This document shows, piece by piece, positions 45,023 through 53,653 of a stretch of DNA of 64,000 nt. The stretch covers positions 62,001-126,000 of the forward strand of contig JBLHVI010000002.1 in the NCBI GenBank assembly GCA_047630175.1, written 5' to 3'. How positions within the stretch are numbered: position 1 is the first letter of the stretch; the number at the start of each line of letters is the position of its first letter. The DNA is from UBA4582 sp047630175. GTDB lineage: Bacteria; Pseudomonadota; Gammaproteobacteria; Pseudomonadales; Azotimanducaceae. The notes below the pieces were generated by a model, which saw nothing but the letters and a program-made list of their open reading frames with translations, did no database searches and was not told the origin of the DNA. A program made the translations under genes and the position numbers.

Positions 45023-45599
45023 TCTGCAGGTGCCATCTAATGGCTTTGGTTAGTCGCGTCCGACCGTCAATCCAGTCGCTAGTCTACTATCATACGAAAA
45101 AAGTGGTCGCTAACTAATCTCGTTAGGCGATCGCAAACGGCACCGGTATCGTTGCAGCGCAATCGATTGTACTGAGCCGCATCAGGTTTGAATTATCAAA
45201 CGCATCTTTTTAGCCCGAACGTTTTAGATGCAGTCCCTGCGAGACGGTACCTGGCTTGCAATGTCACATCGAAAACTTTTGCGCATACAAGCATCCGGGT
45301 GAGACGGCAACTGTGATCGAGCTGCTTTTGCGCAGCCTGCTTGTTAATCTACACACATTTAAATTCAACTAAAGTGAAGTAACGCCAAAACTGCAGAATT
45401 TAAGCTTCTAGAGTAAGACTTATTCGCACCTTAGCCTGATATTGAATCAAGGCACGCGCGTTAGTGCATCCGTATATCTTGTCGATCTAGACCTAACGCA
45501 GTCTTTGCACAGACTCTACTGCACGCGGGAAATCTGTGCGAACAACGTCTTCGACCAGTTTTCGATGACTCGGTGACAGACAGGGTTTTGTACACGCGG
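45023..45599. other. Intergenic region, convergent nhaA/hflC
   Basis: About 580 bases between convergent genes with no protein-like frame, tRNA or strong terminator recognised. Confidence 0.4.
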
Positions 45600-46565
45600 T
45601 CACTTTGTCGTTGACATGCGAGTCATGAACTTGAACATGTCACTGTCTGTAGTCAAAACAAGCGTGGTCTGCTTGTCGATAATTGAGTGATAAGCGTCCA
45701 TCGTGCGAGTGAACTCGTAGAATTTGATAGATTGCTCATTTTTGTTGTAAGCGCTGGCGTAGATCCGGGTGGCTTGTGCATCTGCAACGCCACGAATCTC
45801 TTCAACCTGTTGGTACGCTTCGGATTGAATCTTGTTAAGATCACGCAACCGGGTGCCTCTGATCCGCGCTGCCTCACCGTTTCCTTCTGACAGAAATCTC
45901 TCAGCAATTTGCCGTCGTTCACTGATCATCCGATCGTAAATCTTCGGCCTTACACTTTCGTTGTAATTGATCCGTTTAAATCGAATATCTAACAGTTCAA
46001 TGCCAAATACCTGGACTTTTTCAGCTGCGGCTTGGAAAATTTCTTGCTCCACCAGTATTCGACCTTTCTGAATAGGTACCAGTGAGCCCATTTTAAGCTT
46101 CCTCTCTTCAACGGTTAGCAAATCGTCTTGCTTGGGCACCCGATCCTTGGTCGTTCGAATAATTTCAATGAGTTCATGCTTCGCGACAGCATTCCTAGTT
46201 TCGCTGCCGAGGATATCATCCAAGCGAGATTGCGCGCTGCGCTCGTCTCGTAGACGCAGAAAATATTGCAATGGGTCCGTGATTCGCCAGCGAGCGAAAA
46301 TGTCGACTGAGATATACAATTTATCCTTGGTTGGCAAGTCAAACGGTTGGCCATCCCACTCTAGGATACGCTTGTCGATAGGGTTGATTTCCTGCACGAA
46401 CGGTATCTTCAGCTTGAGCCCCGCGTCAACCACTGGGTCGCCAACCGGCTTACCAAACTGTGTAATAATGACCTGCTCAACCTCGGTAACGGTATAGAGT
46501 GAATTAGCGGCAATAACGAGTAAGATCAGTGCGATAACGGGTACTAACAGCTTGCGTAAGCTCAT
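45600..46565 (-). CDS. hflC: HflC, SPFH-domain modulator of FtsH protease
   Basis: A 321-residue protein with one N-terminal membrane helix (LLVPVIALILLVIAANSLYTV) and an SPFH/band-7 domain: VEQVIITQFGKPVGDPVVDAGLKLKIPFVQEI..ILEWDGQPFDLPTKDKLYISVDIFARWRI. The coiled-coil region with ISERRQIAERFLSEGNGEAARIRG and ending in the Ala/Gly-rich helix is typical of HflC. With HflK it forms a cage around FtsH in the membrane. It overlaps hflK by 4 bp. Confidence 0.92.
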   Translation of the reverse strand: MSLRKLLVPVIALILLVIAANSLYTVTEVEQVIITQFGKPVGDPVVDAGLKLKIPFVQEINPIDKRILEWDGQPFDLPTKDKLYISVDIFARWRITDPLQYFLRLRDERSAQSRLDDILGSETRNAVAKHELIEIIRTTKDRVPKQDDLLTVEERKLKMGSLVPIQKGRILVEQEIFQAAAEKVQVFGIELLDIRFKRINYNESVRPKIYDRMISERRQIAERFLSEGNGEAARIRGTRLRDLNKIQSEAYQQVEEIRGVADAQATRIYASAYNKNEQSIKFYEFTRTMDAYHSIIDKQTTLVLTTDSDMFKFMTRMSTTK

Positions 46566-47617
46566 GGTTTTGTCTCCACTAATTTATCGAGATTCAACAG
46601 GGGTAGAATGCCACTGGCCGCCTTATCGATGACAATTCTGGACTGACTCTTCGGCAGAATTTCTTCCATGGTTTCGATATAGATACGCCTCCTCGTGACC
46701 TCTGGTGCCTGCGTGTACTGCGCTAGCAACGCATTGAAGCGGGATGCATCGCCTTCAGCTTCATTGATACGTTTGATCCGGTAGCCGTCAGCTTCGCGGA
46801 TTCGCTGGTCTTTTTCGCCTTCAGCCAGCGGAATAACCTTGTTATAATCCCGTCTCGCTTGGTTGATGAGCTTCTCTTTTTCTTGCTGCGCCTGATTAAC
46901 TTCATTGAAGCTTTCTTGAACAGGACGCGGCGGGTTAATATTTTTTAGTTGCACTTGGTCGATACTGATGCCCATGGTGTACTTGGTCGCCAGCGCTTGC
47001 ATTTTAGCAAGGGCGTCAATTTCAATATCTTGGCGGCCGATAGTAATGACCTCGTCTACCGTACGGTCGCCCACGACCTCGCGCATAACCGACTCTGATA
47101 CGTACCTGAGTGTTTCCTTCGGTTCGCGCACCTCAAACAAGAAACGCACAGGATCATAAATGCGGTACTGAACAACCCACTCGACCAACGCTGCATTTAA
47201 GTCGCCAGTCACCATCTGTGTTTCAAGAACAGCATTGCGCGGCCGAATGGCCTGTTTGGCGTCTTGGGCACCGGCAGTTGCAAAGCCGAACTCCTGCTTT
47301 AATTGTCGCTTAACCGGAACTAACGTTGCCGTATCAATACCCATGGGTAATTTGAAATGCAGGCCAGGAGGAACTTCTTTCAGGTACTTACCAAATCGTT
47401 GGACAATCGCTACTGAATCGCTCGGCACCGTGTAATAGGTGGTCCACAATCCAAACGCGGTAAGTACTACCAGCGCAATGCTAATAATAGAGCCCAAGCC
47501 ACCGCCGTTAGAAAAAGGATTAATTTTGCTGAAAGCCCCCTCCAATAGCTTTTCAAGGTTAGGTGGTTGTCTCGATTCATCTTGTCTTTGCGGGGATCTG
47601 TTGTCGCCAGCAGCCAT
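46562..47617 (-). CDS. hflK: HflK, SPFH-domain modulator of FtsH protease
   Basis: A 351-residue partner of HflC. A Pro/Gly-rich cytosolic N-terminus (RSPQRQDESRQPPNLEKLLEGAF) precedes one membrane helix (IISIALVVLTAFGLWTTYYTV) and a band-7 domain (SVAIVQRFGKYLKEVPPGLHFKLPMGIDTATLVPV). The ITIGRQDIE..ALAKMQALATKYTMGISIDQVQLKNINPPRPVQESFNEVNQAQQEKEKLINQA helix is the HflK signature. GAGG is 8 bases before the ATG. Unusually it is not linked to hfq-hflX or purA here; the shift into a stress-type cluster suggests a second copy is possible elsewhere. Confidence 0.92.
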   Translation of the reverse strand: MAAGDNRSPQRQDESRQPPNLEKLLEGAFSKINPFSNGGGLGSIISIALVVLTAFGLWTTYYTVPSDSVAIVQRFGKYLKEVPPGLHFKLPMGIDTATLVPVKRQLKQEFGFATAGAQDAKQAIRPRNAVLETQMVTGDLNAALVEWVVQYRIYDPVRFLFEVREPKETLRYVSESVMREVVGDRTVDEVITIGRQDIEIDALAKMQALATKYTMGISIDQVQLKNINPPRPVQESFNEVNQAQQEKEKLINQARRDYNKVIPLAEGEKDQRIREADGYRIKRINEAEGDASRFNALLAQYTQAPEVTRRRIYIETMEEILPKSQSRIVIDKAASGILPLLNLDKLVETKP

Positions 47618-48065
47618 TACATTACCTCTTCAAGCCGAAAGCATTTGCAGCCCTACTCACGGTGATTCATTTGGTCGCCCATGTTTGCAACCTAGTCTGG
47701 GCGTGTCTGTGCGCTGTCAAACAAAGCCCGGACAAAGACTACAGCCAGCGGTTGTGTGCTCTTGCGCACTGAAATAAATTGTAATGGCGGATAAGGTCAT
47801 TCAAAAATTGCGCTTTGGTTTGCAATAGGCGCGGACAATGACTAACAACAATCTAAAGCGAGAGAGGCGCATGTACGGTGGGTATGCTGCGTTGTAATAA
47901 GTCAGCGTGCTATGACGGGTCACCGCCGGCGGCTCCGCTTGACCATACTCTGACGGTACTTACAAGCAAACGTTGTCACTAAGCGGCAAGGTCACACAGC
48001 GCACTGACACCCGTGGATGTTTGAATCGCGGACTGATAGAAGATTAATCGCAACGAGGGAAGGAA
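47618..48065. other. Divergent intergenic region hflK / helical-bundle gene
   Basis: About 450 bases with no supported gene. GGAAGGAA immediately precedes the ATG at 48066. Confidence 0.4.
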
Positions 48066-48533
48066 ATGTCAATCAAGAAAATCAGTGACGTCGTCCATTG
48101 GGCCCGAGCGTATCACCAGCTGCTGGCCGAATCTATGCGACAGAAAAAAGACCACACGCTGTTGGGTAGAGGGCAACTTTTGCTCCATTATCTATCAGCG
48201 CATGAAATCCGCTTGTCGGAGACGCTTCACCGATTTGAACACGCCGCTGATGCAGACAGCCTCAAAGCGCTGCATACGTGGTGTTATGACTATCTTCAAC
48301 AGTACCCCGTTAAATCTACGCTACAGTGCGACAGGCCTTTTGCTGAGCTTTCTACGTTGGAAATAATGCAGCGGTTAGAACATGAGCATGGACAGATCAT
48401 TACCCTTTACAAACACCTGCGGAGCCGCGTCGAAACCCCGGCAGCGCAAGACTACATGGATCAACTGATTTCTTTAGAGGAACACGAAGGCATGCGGATG
48501 TTGCAAAGCGCCAATCGGTTAGATGACCTGTGA
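48066..48533 (+). CDS. Helical-bundle, ferritin/hemerythrin-like conserved protein
   Basis: A 155-residue all-alpha protein: MSIKKISDVVHWARAYHQLLAE, HYLSAHEIRLSETLHRFEHAA, LEHEHGQIITLYKHL and LISLEEHEGMRMLQ. Repeated E/H pairs on successive helices (HE, EH, EHEH, EEHE) look like metal ligands of a four-helix bundle. Homologues sit in stress clusters and are often mis-annotated as ATPases. An iron-binding or protective role is inference; no precise family is assigned. Strong GGAAGGAA ribosome binding site. Confidence 0.7.
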   Translation: MSIKKISDVVHWARAYHQLLAESMRQKKDHTLLGRGQLLLHYLSAHEIRLSETLHRFEHAADADSLKALHTWCYDYLQQYPVKSTLQCDRPFAELSTLEIMQRLEHEHGQIITLYKHLRSRVETPAAQDYMDQLISLEEHEGMRMLQSANRLDDL

Positions 48534-48758
48534 CTAAACACGGATTGATGATCACCATGCTAATCAACAACGCAAAATCACCCCGCTACGGAGTGTCGTC
48601 CCCCACACGCTGTTTGGTTCCTCAGTGCACCGACAGACCGGCTGCAGCGCGCAATACGCAACACAAAGGAAAACTAAGCACATGTTTTTGACCACGAATG
48701 ATATACAACGTCTCATCATGCTTTTGTGGCTGACCGCAAAGACTTATGCAGGCTTTTC

Positions 48759-49466
48759 CTAGTGCACAGGAGAGAACAACGAAGAATAGTCGGCGGCTAT
48801 AATCTCGTAGCAGGCGCAAGACGTCGCTTCAAGACCGGCTCGATTGACGATGCTTATCTGACCGCGCTTGTAGCTTATGAAGGCAAGCGCCTGCAGATTG
48901 CCCGCCGCAATCGTGACCGCACTTCTCAGTACGCCGAGCATGTCTGCTAAAGATTGATGCGTCATAACAAATTGGTCCAGAGGCACGAGGTCATGAGCTG
49001 CTAGCAAAGCACGGGCAAGGCGCTGTTCAATTCCATGAAAGTGTGTGCACGAAGCTATATGCGATGACTGGACCATCGACACATACAGGTAACGTCCAAG
49101 CAGCTCGCGCAGTGCAGCGCTGTCGCCGAGCAATTGACGAAAAGATGCCGTATCCATTCGTAACGCACTTCCCGGTCCCTGCACCACGCCTCTTATGGGC
49201 GACTGGCGTTGGCCGAGAATAAGGCTTGCACCCAGCATCCCTTCTTGGCCGACTAAGTTTAGCGCCAACGGCGGGTGACCAATAATTGAAGAAACCAGTG
49301 AAACAAAACCATCACACGGAAAATAGACAAACTCGATGGGTTCACCGAACTCGCACAGTACCGCATGGTAGTCGAGTTCAACTAGTTCACACTGGCGAGT
49401 GAAGCGGGATGCTTCCGCTCGCGGCAGCTGGAGTATTAGCTGATTTGTTGCTGTCGTCGCTGACAT
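48759..49466 (-). CDS. Crp/Fnr family transcription regulator (second of a pair)
   Basis: A 235-residue regulator: cNMP-binding-like beta roll (LCEFGEPIEFVYFPCDGFVSLVSSIIGHPPLALNLVGQEGMLG) and a C-terminal winged helix (MTHQSLADMLGVLRSAVTIAAGNLQALAFISYKRGQISIVNRAGLE). The usual cAMP-contacting RExL and Fnr cysteines are absent, so the signal is unknown. In this subgroup LVGQEGMLG replaces the GE..F loop. It follows the paralogue at 49555-50277 by 88 bp in the same direction. An unusual Ile/Ala-for-Arg change in the recognition helix (LRSAVTIAA versus RREGVTQAA) may weaken DNA binding. Confidence 0.85.
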   Translation of the reverse strand: MSATTATNQLILQLPRAEASRFTRQCELVELDYHAVLCEFGEPIEFVYFPCDGFVSLVSSIIGHPPLALNLVGQEGMLGASLILGQRQSPIRGVVQGPGSALRMDTASFRQLLGDSAALRELLGRYLYVSMVQSSHIASCTHFHGIEQRLARALLAAHDLVPLDQFVMTHQSLADMLGVLRSAVTIAAGNLQALAFISYKRGQISIVNRAGLEATSCACYEIIAADYSSLFSPVH

Positions 49467-49554
49467 ACATGCCCTGCCAAGGATCTTATGTGGTCGGCAG
49501 TATGCTGCAGCAGACTAACTTCATCTGTGCGCCGTCCAACACTGGCGATTGGAA

Positions 49555-50277
49555 TCAATGTGTCCTCGGCGGCACATAATCAAGCAGCCGGTCGGTTTCG
49601 CTCTTGACCACTGCGTAACACTCGCAAGTCAGTTGCTCGAGTTTAGGGCGATCGAGCACCGTAATTCGACCACGGTGATACTTTATCACCCGTGCTTTCT
49701 GCAGCTTACCCGCTGCCTGCGTCACCCCTTCCCGACGGACACCAAGCATATTCGCAATCAGCTCTTGGGTCATGGTCAGCTGACGCTTAGGCAACCTATC
49801 CAGCGACAACAAAATCCATCGACACAGTTGCTGGTCGATAGTGTGATGCCGATTGCAAACCGCTGTTTGGGACATTTGGGTGATCAGCGCCTGCGTGTAG
49901 CGCAGCATGAGGTTTTGCAACTCTGAGTGATGGTTGAACTCTTTCATCAGCTTCGATGCCGACCAACGGTATGCGATGCCTGCACTCTGGACGATCGCAC
50001 GGCTGGGAGTGCTGTCGCCACCCATAAACAAAGAAATACCCACTAAGCCCTCATTACCGACGACTGAAATTTCTGCAGAACTACCATTTTCCATCACATA
50101 AAGCAGCGACACGATGGAATCTGTTGGGAAGTAGGCGTGACGCATGGTGTCGCCCGGCTCGTACAACACGTCGCCTAGCGTCATCTGCATTTTCTCAAGC
50201 TCAGGTTCAATCCGTGCCTGTATATCAGGAGGTAAGGCAGCCAGTAGATGATTCTGCAAAAACGATGTTTCTGGCAC
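49555..50277 (-). CDS. Crp/Fnr family transcription regulator (first of a pair)
   Basis: A 240-residue regulator with a beta-roll sensor (GDVLYEPGDTMRHAYFPTDSIVSLLYVMENGSSAEISVVGNEGLVGISLFMGG) and winged helix (LTMTQELIANMLGVRREGVTQAAGKLQKARVIKYHRGRITVLDR). The HTH RREGVTQAAGKL is intact. Sensor residues for cAMP or an FeS cluster are not seen. Such regulators commonly accompany PRC-barrel, HPF and Usp-type stress genes, so it is the best candidate controller of the surrounding cluster. Confidence 0.88.
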   Translation of the reverse strand: MPETSFLQNHLLAALPPDIQARIEPELEKMQMTLGDVLYEPGDTMRHAYFPTDSIVSLLYVMENGSSAEISVVGNEGLVGISLFMGGDSTPSRAIVQSAGIAYRWSASKLMKEFNHHSELQNLMLRYTQALITQMSQTAVCNRHHTIDQQLCRWILLSLDRLPKRQLTMTQELIANMLGVRREGVTQAAGKLQKARVIKYHRGRITVLDRPKLEQLTCECYAVVKSETDRLLDYVPPRTH

Positions 50278-50639
50278 TTTAATTGTTCTCTACGTCAAAA
50301 ACATGGTGTCAGCGTGCACTGCTACTCACCCAATGTATACATCTATGTTCGATTACACACATAACTAACTGAAAAACCGAATACTAATAGCGCACACCGC
50401 GCAGCGACGCGTATGCATGGTCGTAACTGTGTCTGACAGCACGCAGACAGGCAGTGCGTTCACACGATATCCGCAGGCCCTTATTCGTGGGGTATCGATC
50501 ATAGAGTGTCGACGCGTACTGAATTGCTATTCGATAAAAGCCGGTGCTAGATTTTGGCATTCGCTCGTCTCCCTGATGTCCCTCGATAAACAAACAAGGG
50601 GCTCGTAAGCCCTTTAGCGCAAGACGCTTCAATTCTAAG
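50278..50639. other. Intergenic region with hairpin
   Basis: No supported gene. AAGGGGCT (50596-50603) and AGCCCTTT (50608-50615) form an 8-bp stem with a 4-base loop; read on the minus strand it runs into GTTTGTTT, so it could be a minus-strand terminator. Confidence 0.4.
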
Positions 50640-51212
50640 ATGACATCAAAAAATGAGGTTCTTGACAGCATATACAATCTGAACGGCGAACCCGGTAAGT
50701 GCGTCAGTGCCTATAAAGACTGGGCGGTAACTTACGACGCGGACACGCTAGAAGGTATGAACTATGTCGGCCCTCGCGTTGCCGGCGCTGGACCCAGGCT
50801 GCGGCACGGGGGTCGGCGGCGTTGATCTCGCCAACCTCGGCGTCACGACGATCGATGGCCTCGACATCTCCGCTGCGATGCTTGCGCACGCCAACCAGAA
50901 GGGACGTGACCACAACCTGCCGATAGAAGCCATAACTCAGACACTCAGCTATCCAACGGCAGCCTATGATGCTGTGATTTGCGTAGTCACTTTCACCCAT
51001 ACTCATGTTGGCCCGAGGTGCTTCAAACAACTGATACGAGCCATTAATCAGGCGGTCCACTCGTTGCCACGGTACATGAAGAGGTCTGTTCGGGCGGCTA
51101 TGAAAAGCACCCCTACAAGCTTCAACCAGCAGACATCGCGTCACTCAACTCAATTTTCGAGGAGGATTCTCACATTAACCGCTGCAAGCAGGTGATGCTG
51201 GAAGTGGCCTAA
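50640..51212 (+). pseudogene. Class I SAM-dependent methyltransferase, frameshifted
   Basis: Three pieces in two frames rebuild one protein. Frame of 50640: YNLNGEPGKCVSAYKDWAVTYDADTLEGMNYVGPRVA. Shift near 50770-50800 to the frame of 50764: LDPGCGTGVGGVDLANLGVTTIDGLDISAAMLAHANQKG..SYPTAAYDAVICVVTFTHTHVG. Shift back near 51050: GPLVATVHEEVCSGGYEKHPYKL..INRCKQVMLEVA, TAA at 51210-51212. The motif I (LDPGCGTG) and post-I Asp of a Rossmann methyltransferase are intact, so decay is recent. An unassigned small-molecule methyltransferase. Confidence 0.75.
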
Positions 51213-51268
51213 CCTTCACTTCTCGATAACCAGGCTTGGCGTAGCAAAAAACCTGAACGCCGTATTGA

Positions 51269-51945
51269 CTAGACGCTTGTTATTGGGGCCGACCTGTAAA
51301 ACAGCTTTAGCGAGTCATAGACAGCGGAATAAACGTCTGCAACTTGTGTGGCGCTTTAAAAAACTCCTCGGTCACCACTGCAAAAGATTGCCAGTGCTTG
51401 TTGCGCCGTAAGGATCTACTTGTGTGCGATGATAATGCGCCAGCCGCTCGCTAAGATGTTCATAAGCGCCAAAAAATCCCGGCGTCTATCCTGCTACACG
51501 CATAGCTTGATGCGGCAAAGTTAATTCGTTAGCAGGACCATTGAGCATATCGAGCTTGCGAGCCTACTCGTGCAGTACGACGTTTGATCCCTTATCTTGG
51601 GCAAAAACCACGGAAGGGATACCCCTCCAAGATAAAACTACAGGACCTGGAGACTAGAATTTTCCAGCTAGGTTTTGGCCTACCTCATGACCAACGCCGC
51701 TGCTGTCTCGTTTTGATCGACGTACGTTAAAGGCATCGGGGTAGACGATTACTTCGTGCCAGCCATCGAAATATCCTAAGCAAGCGTCGATAATGAGGAT
51801 AAGTAGGCAAACTTGGGCGGCGACAAAGACTCGTATTCATTCCGCAAGACTAAAGTCGCCAGCACTGGCAGTGGTCTTATCACGTACAAGGGACTCGTTA
51901 ACGTGCGCGGTTTTCGCGCTTCAATATGATCAAGCAATTGCAGCA
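51269..51945 (-). pseudogene. MtfA-type zinc peptidase remnant
   Basis: Reading the minus strand in order: AHVNESLVRDKTTASAGDFSLAE*IRVFVAAQVC, GYFDGWHEVIVYPDAFNVRR, GKF*SPGPVVLSW, GSNVVLHE*ARKLDMLNG (the HExxH zinc motif, broken by TAG and with the second His lost), then frameshifts into HWQSFAVVTEEFFKAP and VYSAVYDSLKLFYRSAP. This is the length and order of MtfA (DgsA anti-repressor-like) peptidases. In-frame stops are TGA (51837) and TAG (51654, 51564, 51486); at least two frameshifts follow. Non-functional. Confidence 0.7.
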
Positions 51946-51992
51946 CAGGCGCACCGCAGACGCGTAAACAGATACCTCACCCCCTAAAGATT

Positions 51993-52274
51993 TCAGCGGG
52001 CAAGGTATTCATGCAGCTTTTGCGCCACTTTATCATCACGAAGACACACCAAAGCCCCGATAAAATCAACAGGTGCACCTTGCAATTTCATTGTTTCTAC
52101 CAGGCTACCAAGGGCACTTTTACGCTGAAAATTGTTGAGCTGCAGCAATGTCATCAAGATTTCGCGAACGCTCGGATCATCTTCAGCAACGCGTACCAAT
52201 TGAACAAACGACTCGTCAGCCGCATGCGGTATCGTCACTAATTTAGTTAACAGCTTCGTCAATAAGTTGCGCAT
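51993..52274 (-). CDS. Small helical conserved hypothetical protein
   Basis: A 93-residue protein predicted all-helical: LVTIPHAADESFVQLVRVAEDDPSVREILMTLLQLNNFQRKSALGSLVETMKLQGAPVDFIGALVCLRDDKVAQKLHEYL. The frame is intact and the composition is normal for a protein, though the ribosome binding site is weak. I do not recognise a family. It sits among decayed genes, so it may be a survivor of the same cluster. Confidence 0.55.
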   Translation of the reverse strand: MRNLLTKLLTKLVTIPHAADESFVQLVRVAEDDPSVREILMTLLQLNNFQRKSALGSLVETMKLQGAPVDFIGALVCLRDDKVAQKLHEYLAR

Positions 52275-52593
52275 CTATGTTCACCCGTGAAAATTTGCTA
52301 ATGCCAACCGCTATCGAAAAATAAAATACCCTATTCATGATATTACAATTTAAATCACCCCCTGTATTTTTGTTTGTATCAAATCTTTGGGGTGCGCCAG
52401 CATCTACGTTTGCGCAGGGGAACCACCTACTCCTTTACCGTTACGAGCTGATAAATTGTCTCCAATTTACGGGCTGGCAACGCGCAATCGCGTTAGCATT
52501 TTTGATGACTGTGACGAACATTCTTGATTGCTGGATTCTCGTGCGCAAATGTGCTTTATTCTTCAGTAATTTTTGCATTTATGTGTAGCGTAT
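52275..52593. other. AT-rich intergenic region
   Basis: About 320 bases, AT-rich, with no protein-like frame; likely holds the promoter of the dehalogenase. Confidence 0.35.
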
Positions 52594-52653
52594 TTATCAA
52601 GACGACAACTAACTTATCAAGACGACAACTAGCTTATCAAGACGACAACTAGA
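52594..52653. repeat. Three tandem 20-bp repeats upstream of the dehalogenase
   Basis: TTATCAAGACGACAACTA plus two variable bases, at 52594-52613, 52614-52633 and 52634-52653, nearly identical. The array ends 28 bp before the dehalogenase ATG. The core TATCAAGACGAC also occurs once at 40227-40238. Confidence 0.9.
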
Positions 52654-52681
52654 CCACAGCCAATGACAGGGACACCGGCCG

Positions 52682-53653
52682 ATGACTGAATTTCTTCGAA
52701 CACCCGACGCCAACTTCGAGCAACTCGCTGATTTTCCTTTCGCGCCCCACTACCATGTTTGGCAAGACCTGCGGATGCATTATTTAGATGAAGGGCCCAA
52801 GGACGGGCCCGTGATGTTGTTGATGCACGGGATGCCCACCTGGAGCTACCTTTATCGTGACATGATTCCGCTTTTGGTGGGCGCTGGATATCGTTGTATT
52901 GCGCCAGATCATCTCGGCTTCGGTCGGTCTGACAAACCTACAGATATTCACTGGTACACCATCGCCCGACATACTGAGGTGTTAACAAGCCTCGTTACCG
53001 CTTTGGACCTTAAAGACATCACGCTGGTGTGCCAAGACTGGGGTGGACCTATCGGTCTGGCTCAGGCGGCTACCATGCCTGCGCGCTTCTCCCGGCTGGT
53101 GATTATGAATACCTGGCTGCATCATCCTGGCTATGCCTACAGTGAAGGCGCCAAAAACTGGATCAAGAACTGGCATGAAGGCGGTATTTTTCGTCGACAG
53201 AAGCCCAATATTGCCCTGCTGATGATACTCAGTGCAGGACTCGCTACGCGCGAAGCTATTTTCCCAGCCATTCTTAATAGCACCGATTTAGCACTTGAAG
53301 GTAGCGCACTCGACATGTACAACGGCTTTTTTGCGCCGCTCAAGGGCCTACCCGATGAAGCCTACAATGGCTACCGCATGTTTCCCCTGTCGATTCCCGT
53401 AGACAACGGCGATAACGGCAATGGCGCGGCCCAATCCCATCACTACCAGCAACTGTTGACCTGGACTAAGCCCGTGAATTTTATTTGGGGATGCAGCGAC
53501 GATGTTTTCACAGAGGCTTGGGGACGGGAGTGGGCGTCCCAGATGGGTGGCACCTCTAACGCCACCTTCGATGCGATAGACGATGCAGGCCACTTCCTGC
53601 AAAACACGCATGGTGAGCAGGTAGCTCAGTTAATTCTCGATCGACGACGCTAA
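52682..53653 (+). CDS. Haloalkane dehalogenase (HLD-I-like)
   Basis: A 323-residue alpha/beta hydrolase beginning with the HLD-I-type LRTPDANFEQLADFPFAPHY. Nucleophile Asp119 is followed by Trp120 in VCQDWGGPIGL, and the catalytic His is in DDAGHFLQ. These enzymes replace a terminal halogen by hydroxyl. The oxyanion segment is HGMPTWSYLYR where known dehalogenases mostly have HGEPT or HGNPT, so Met51 is unusual and substrate range may differ. It converges on the DMT transporter with a 4-bp overlap of ends. Tandem repeats lie directly upstream. Confidence 0.85.
   Translation: MTEFLRTPDANFEQLADFPFAPHYHVWQDLRMHYLDEGPKDGPVMLLMHGMPTWSYLYRDMIPLLVGAGYRCIAPDHLGFGRSDKPTDIHWYTIARHTEVLTSLVTALDLKDITLVCQDWGGPIGLAQAATMPARFSRLVIMNTWLHHPGYAYSEGAKNWIKNWHEGGIFRRQKPNIALLMILSAGLATREAIFPAILNSTDLALEGSALDMYNGFFAPLKGLPDEAYNGYRMFPLSIPVDNGDNGNGAAQSHHYQQLLTWTKPVNFIWGCSDDVFTEAWGREWASQMGGTSNATFDAIDDAGHFLQNTHGEQVAQLILDRRR

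Noticed and set aside
50384..50677. Minus-strand frame of 97 codons
   Set aside because: Overlaps the start of the methyltransferase remnant and a hairpin; translation has no family features.
39520..52653. Composite transposon or prophage bounded by the two tandem arrays
   Set aside because: The 19-bp and 20-bp units are unrelated, and no transposase, integrase or phage gene lies between them.
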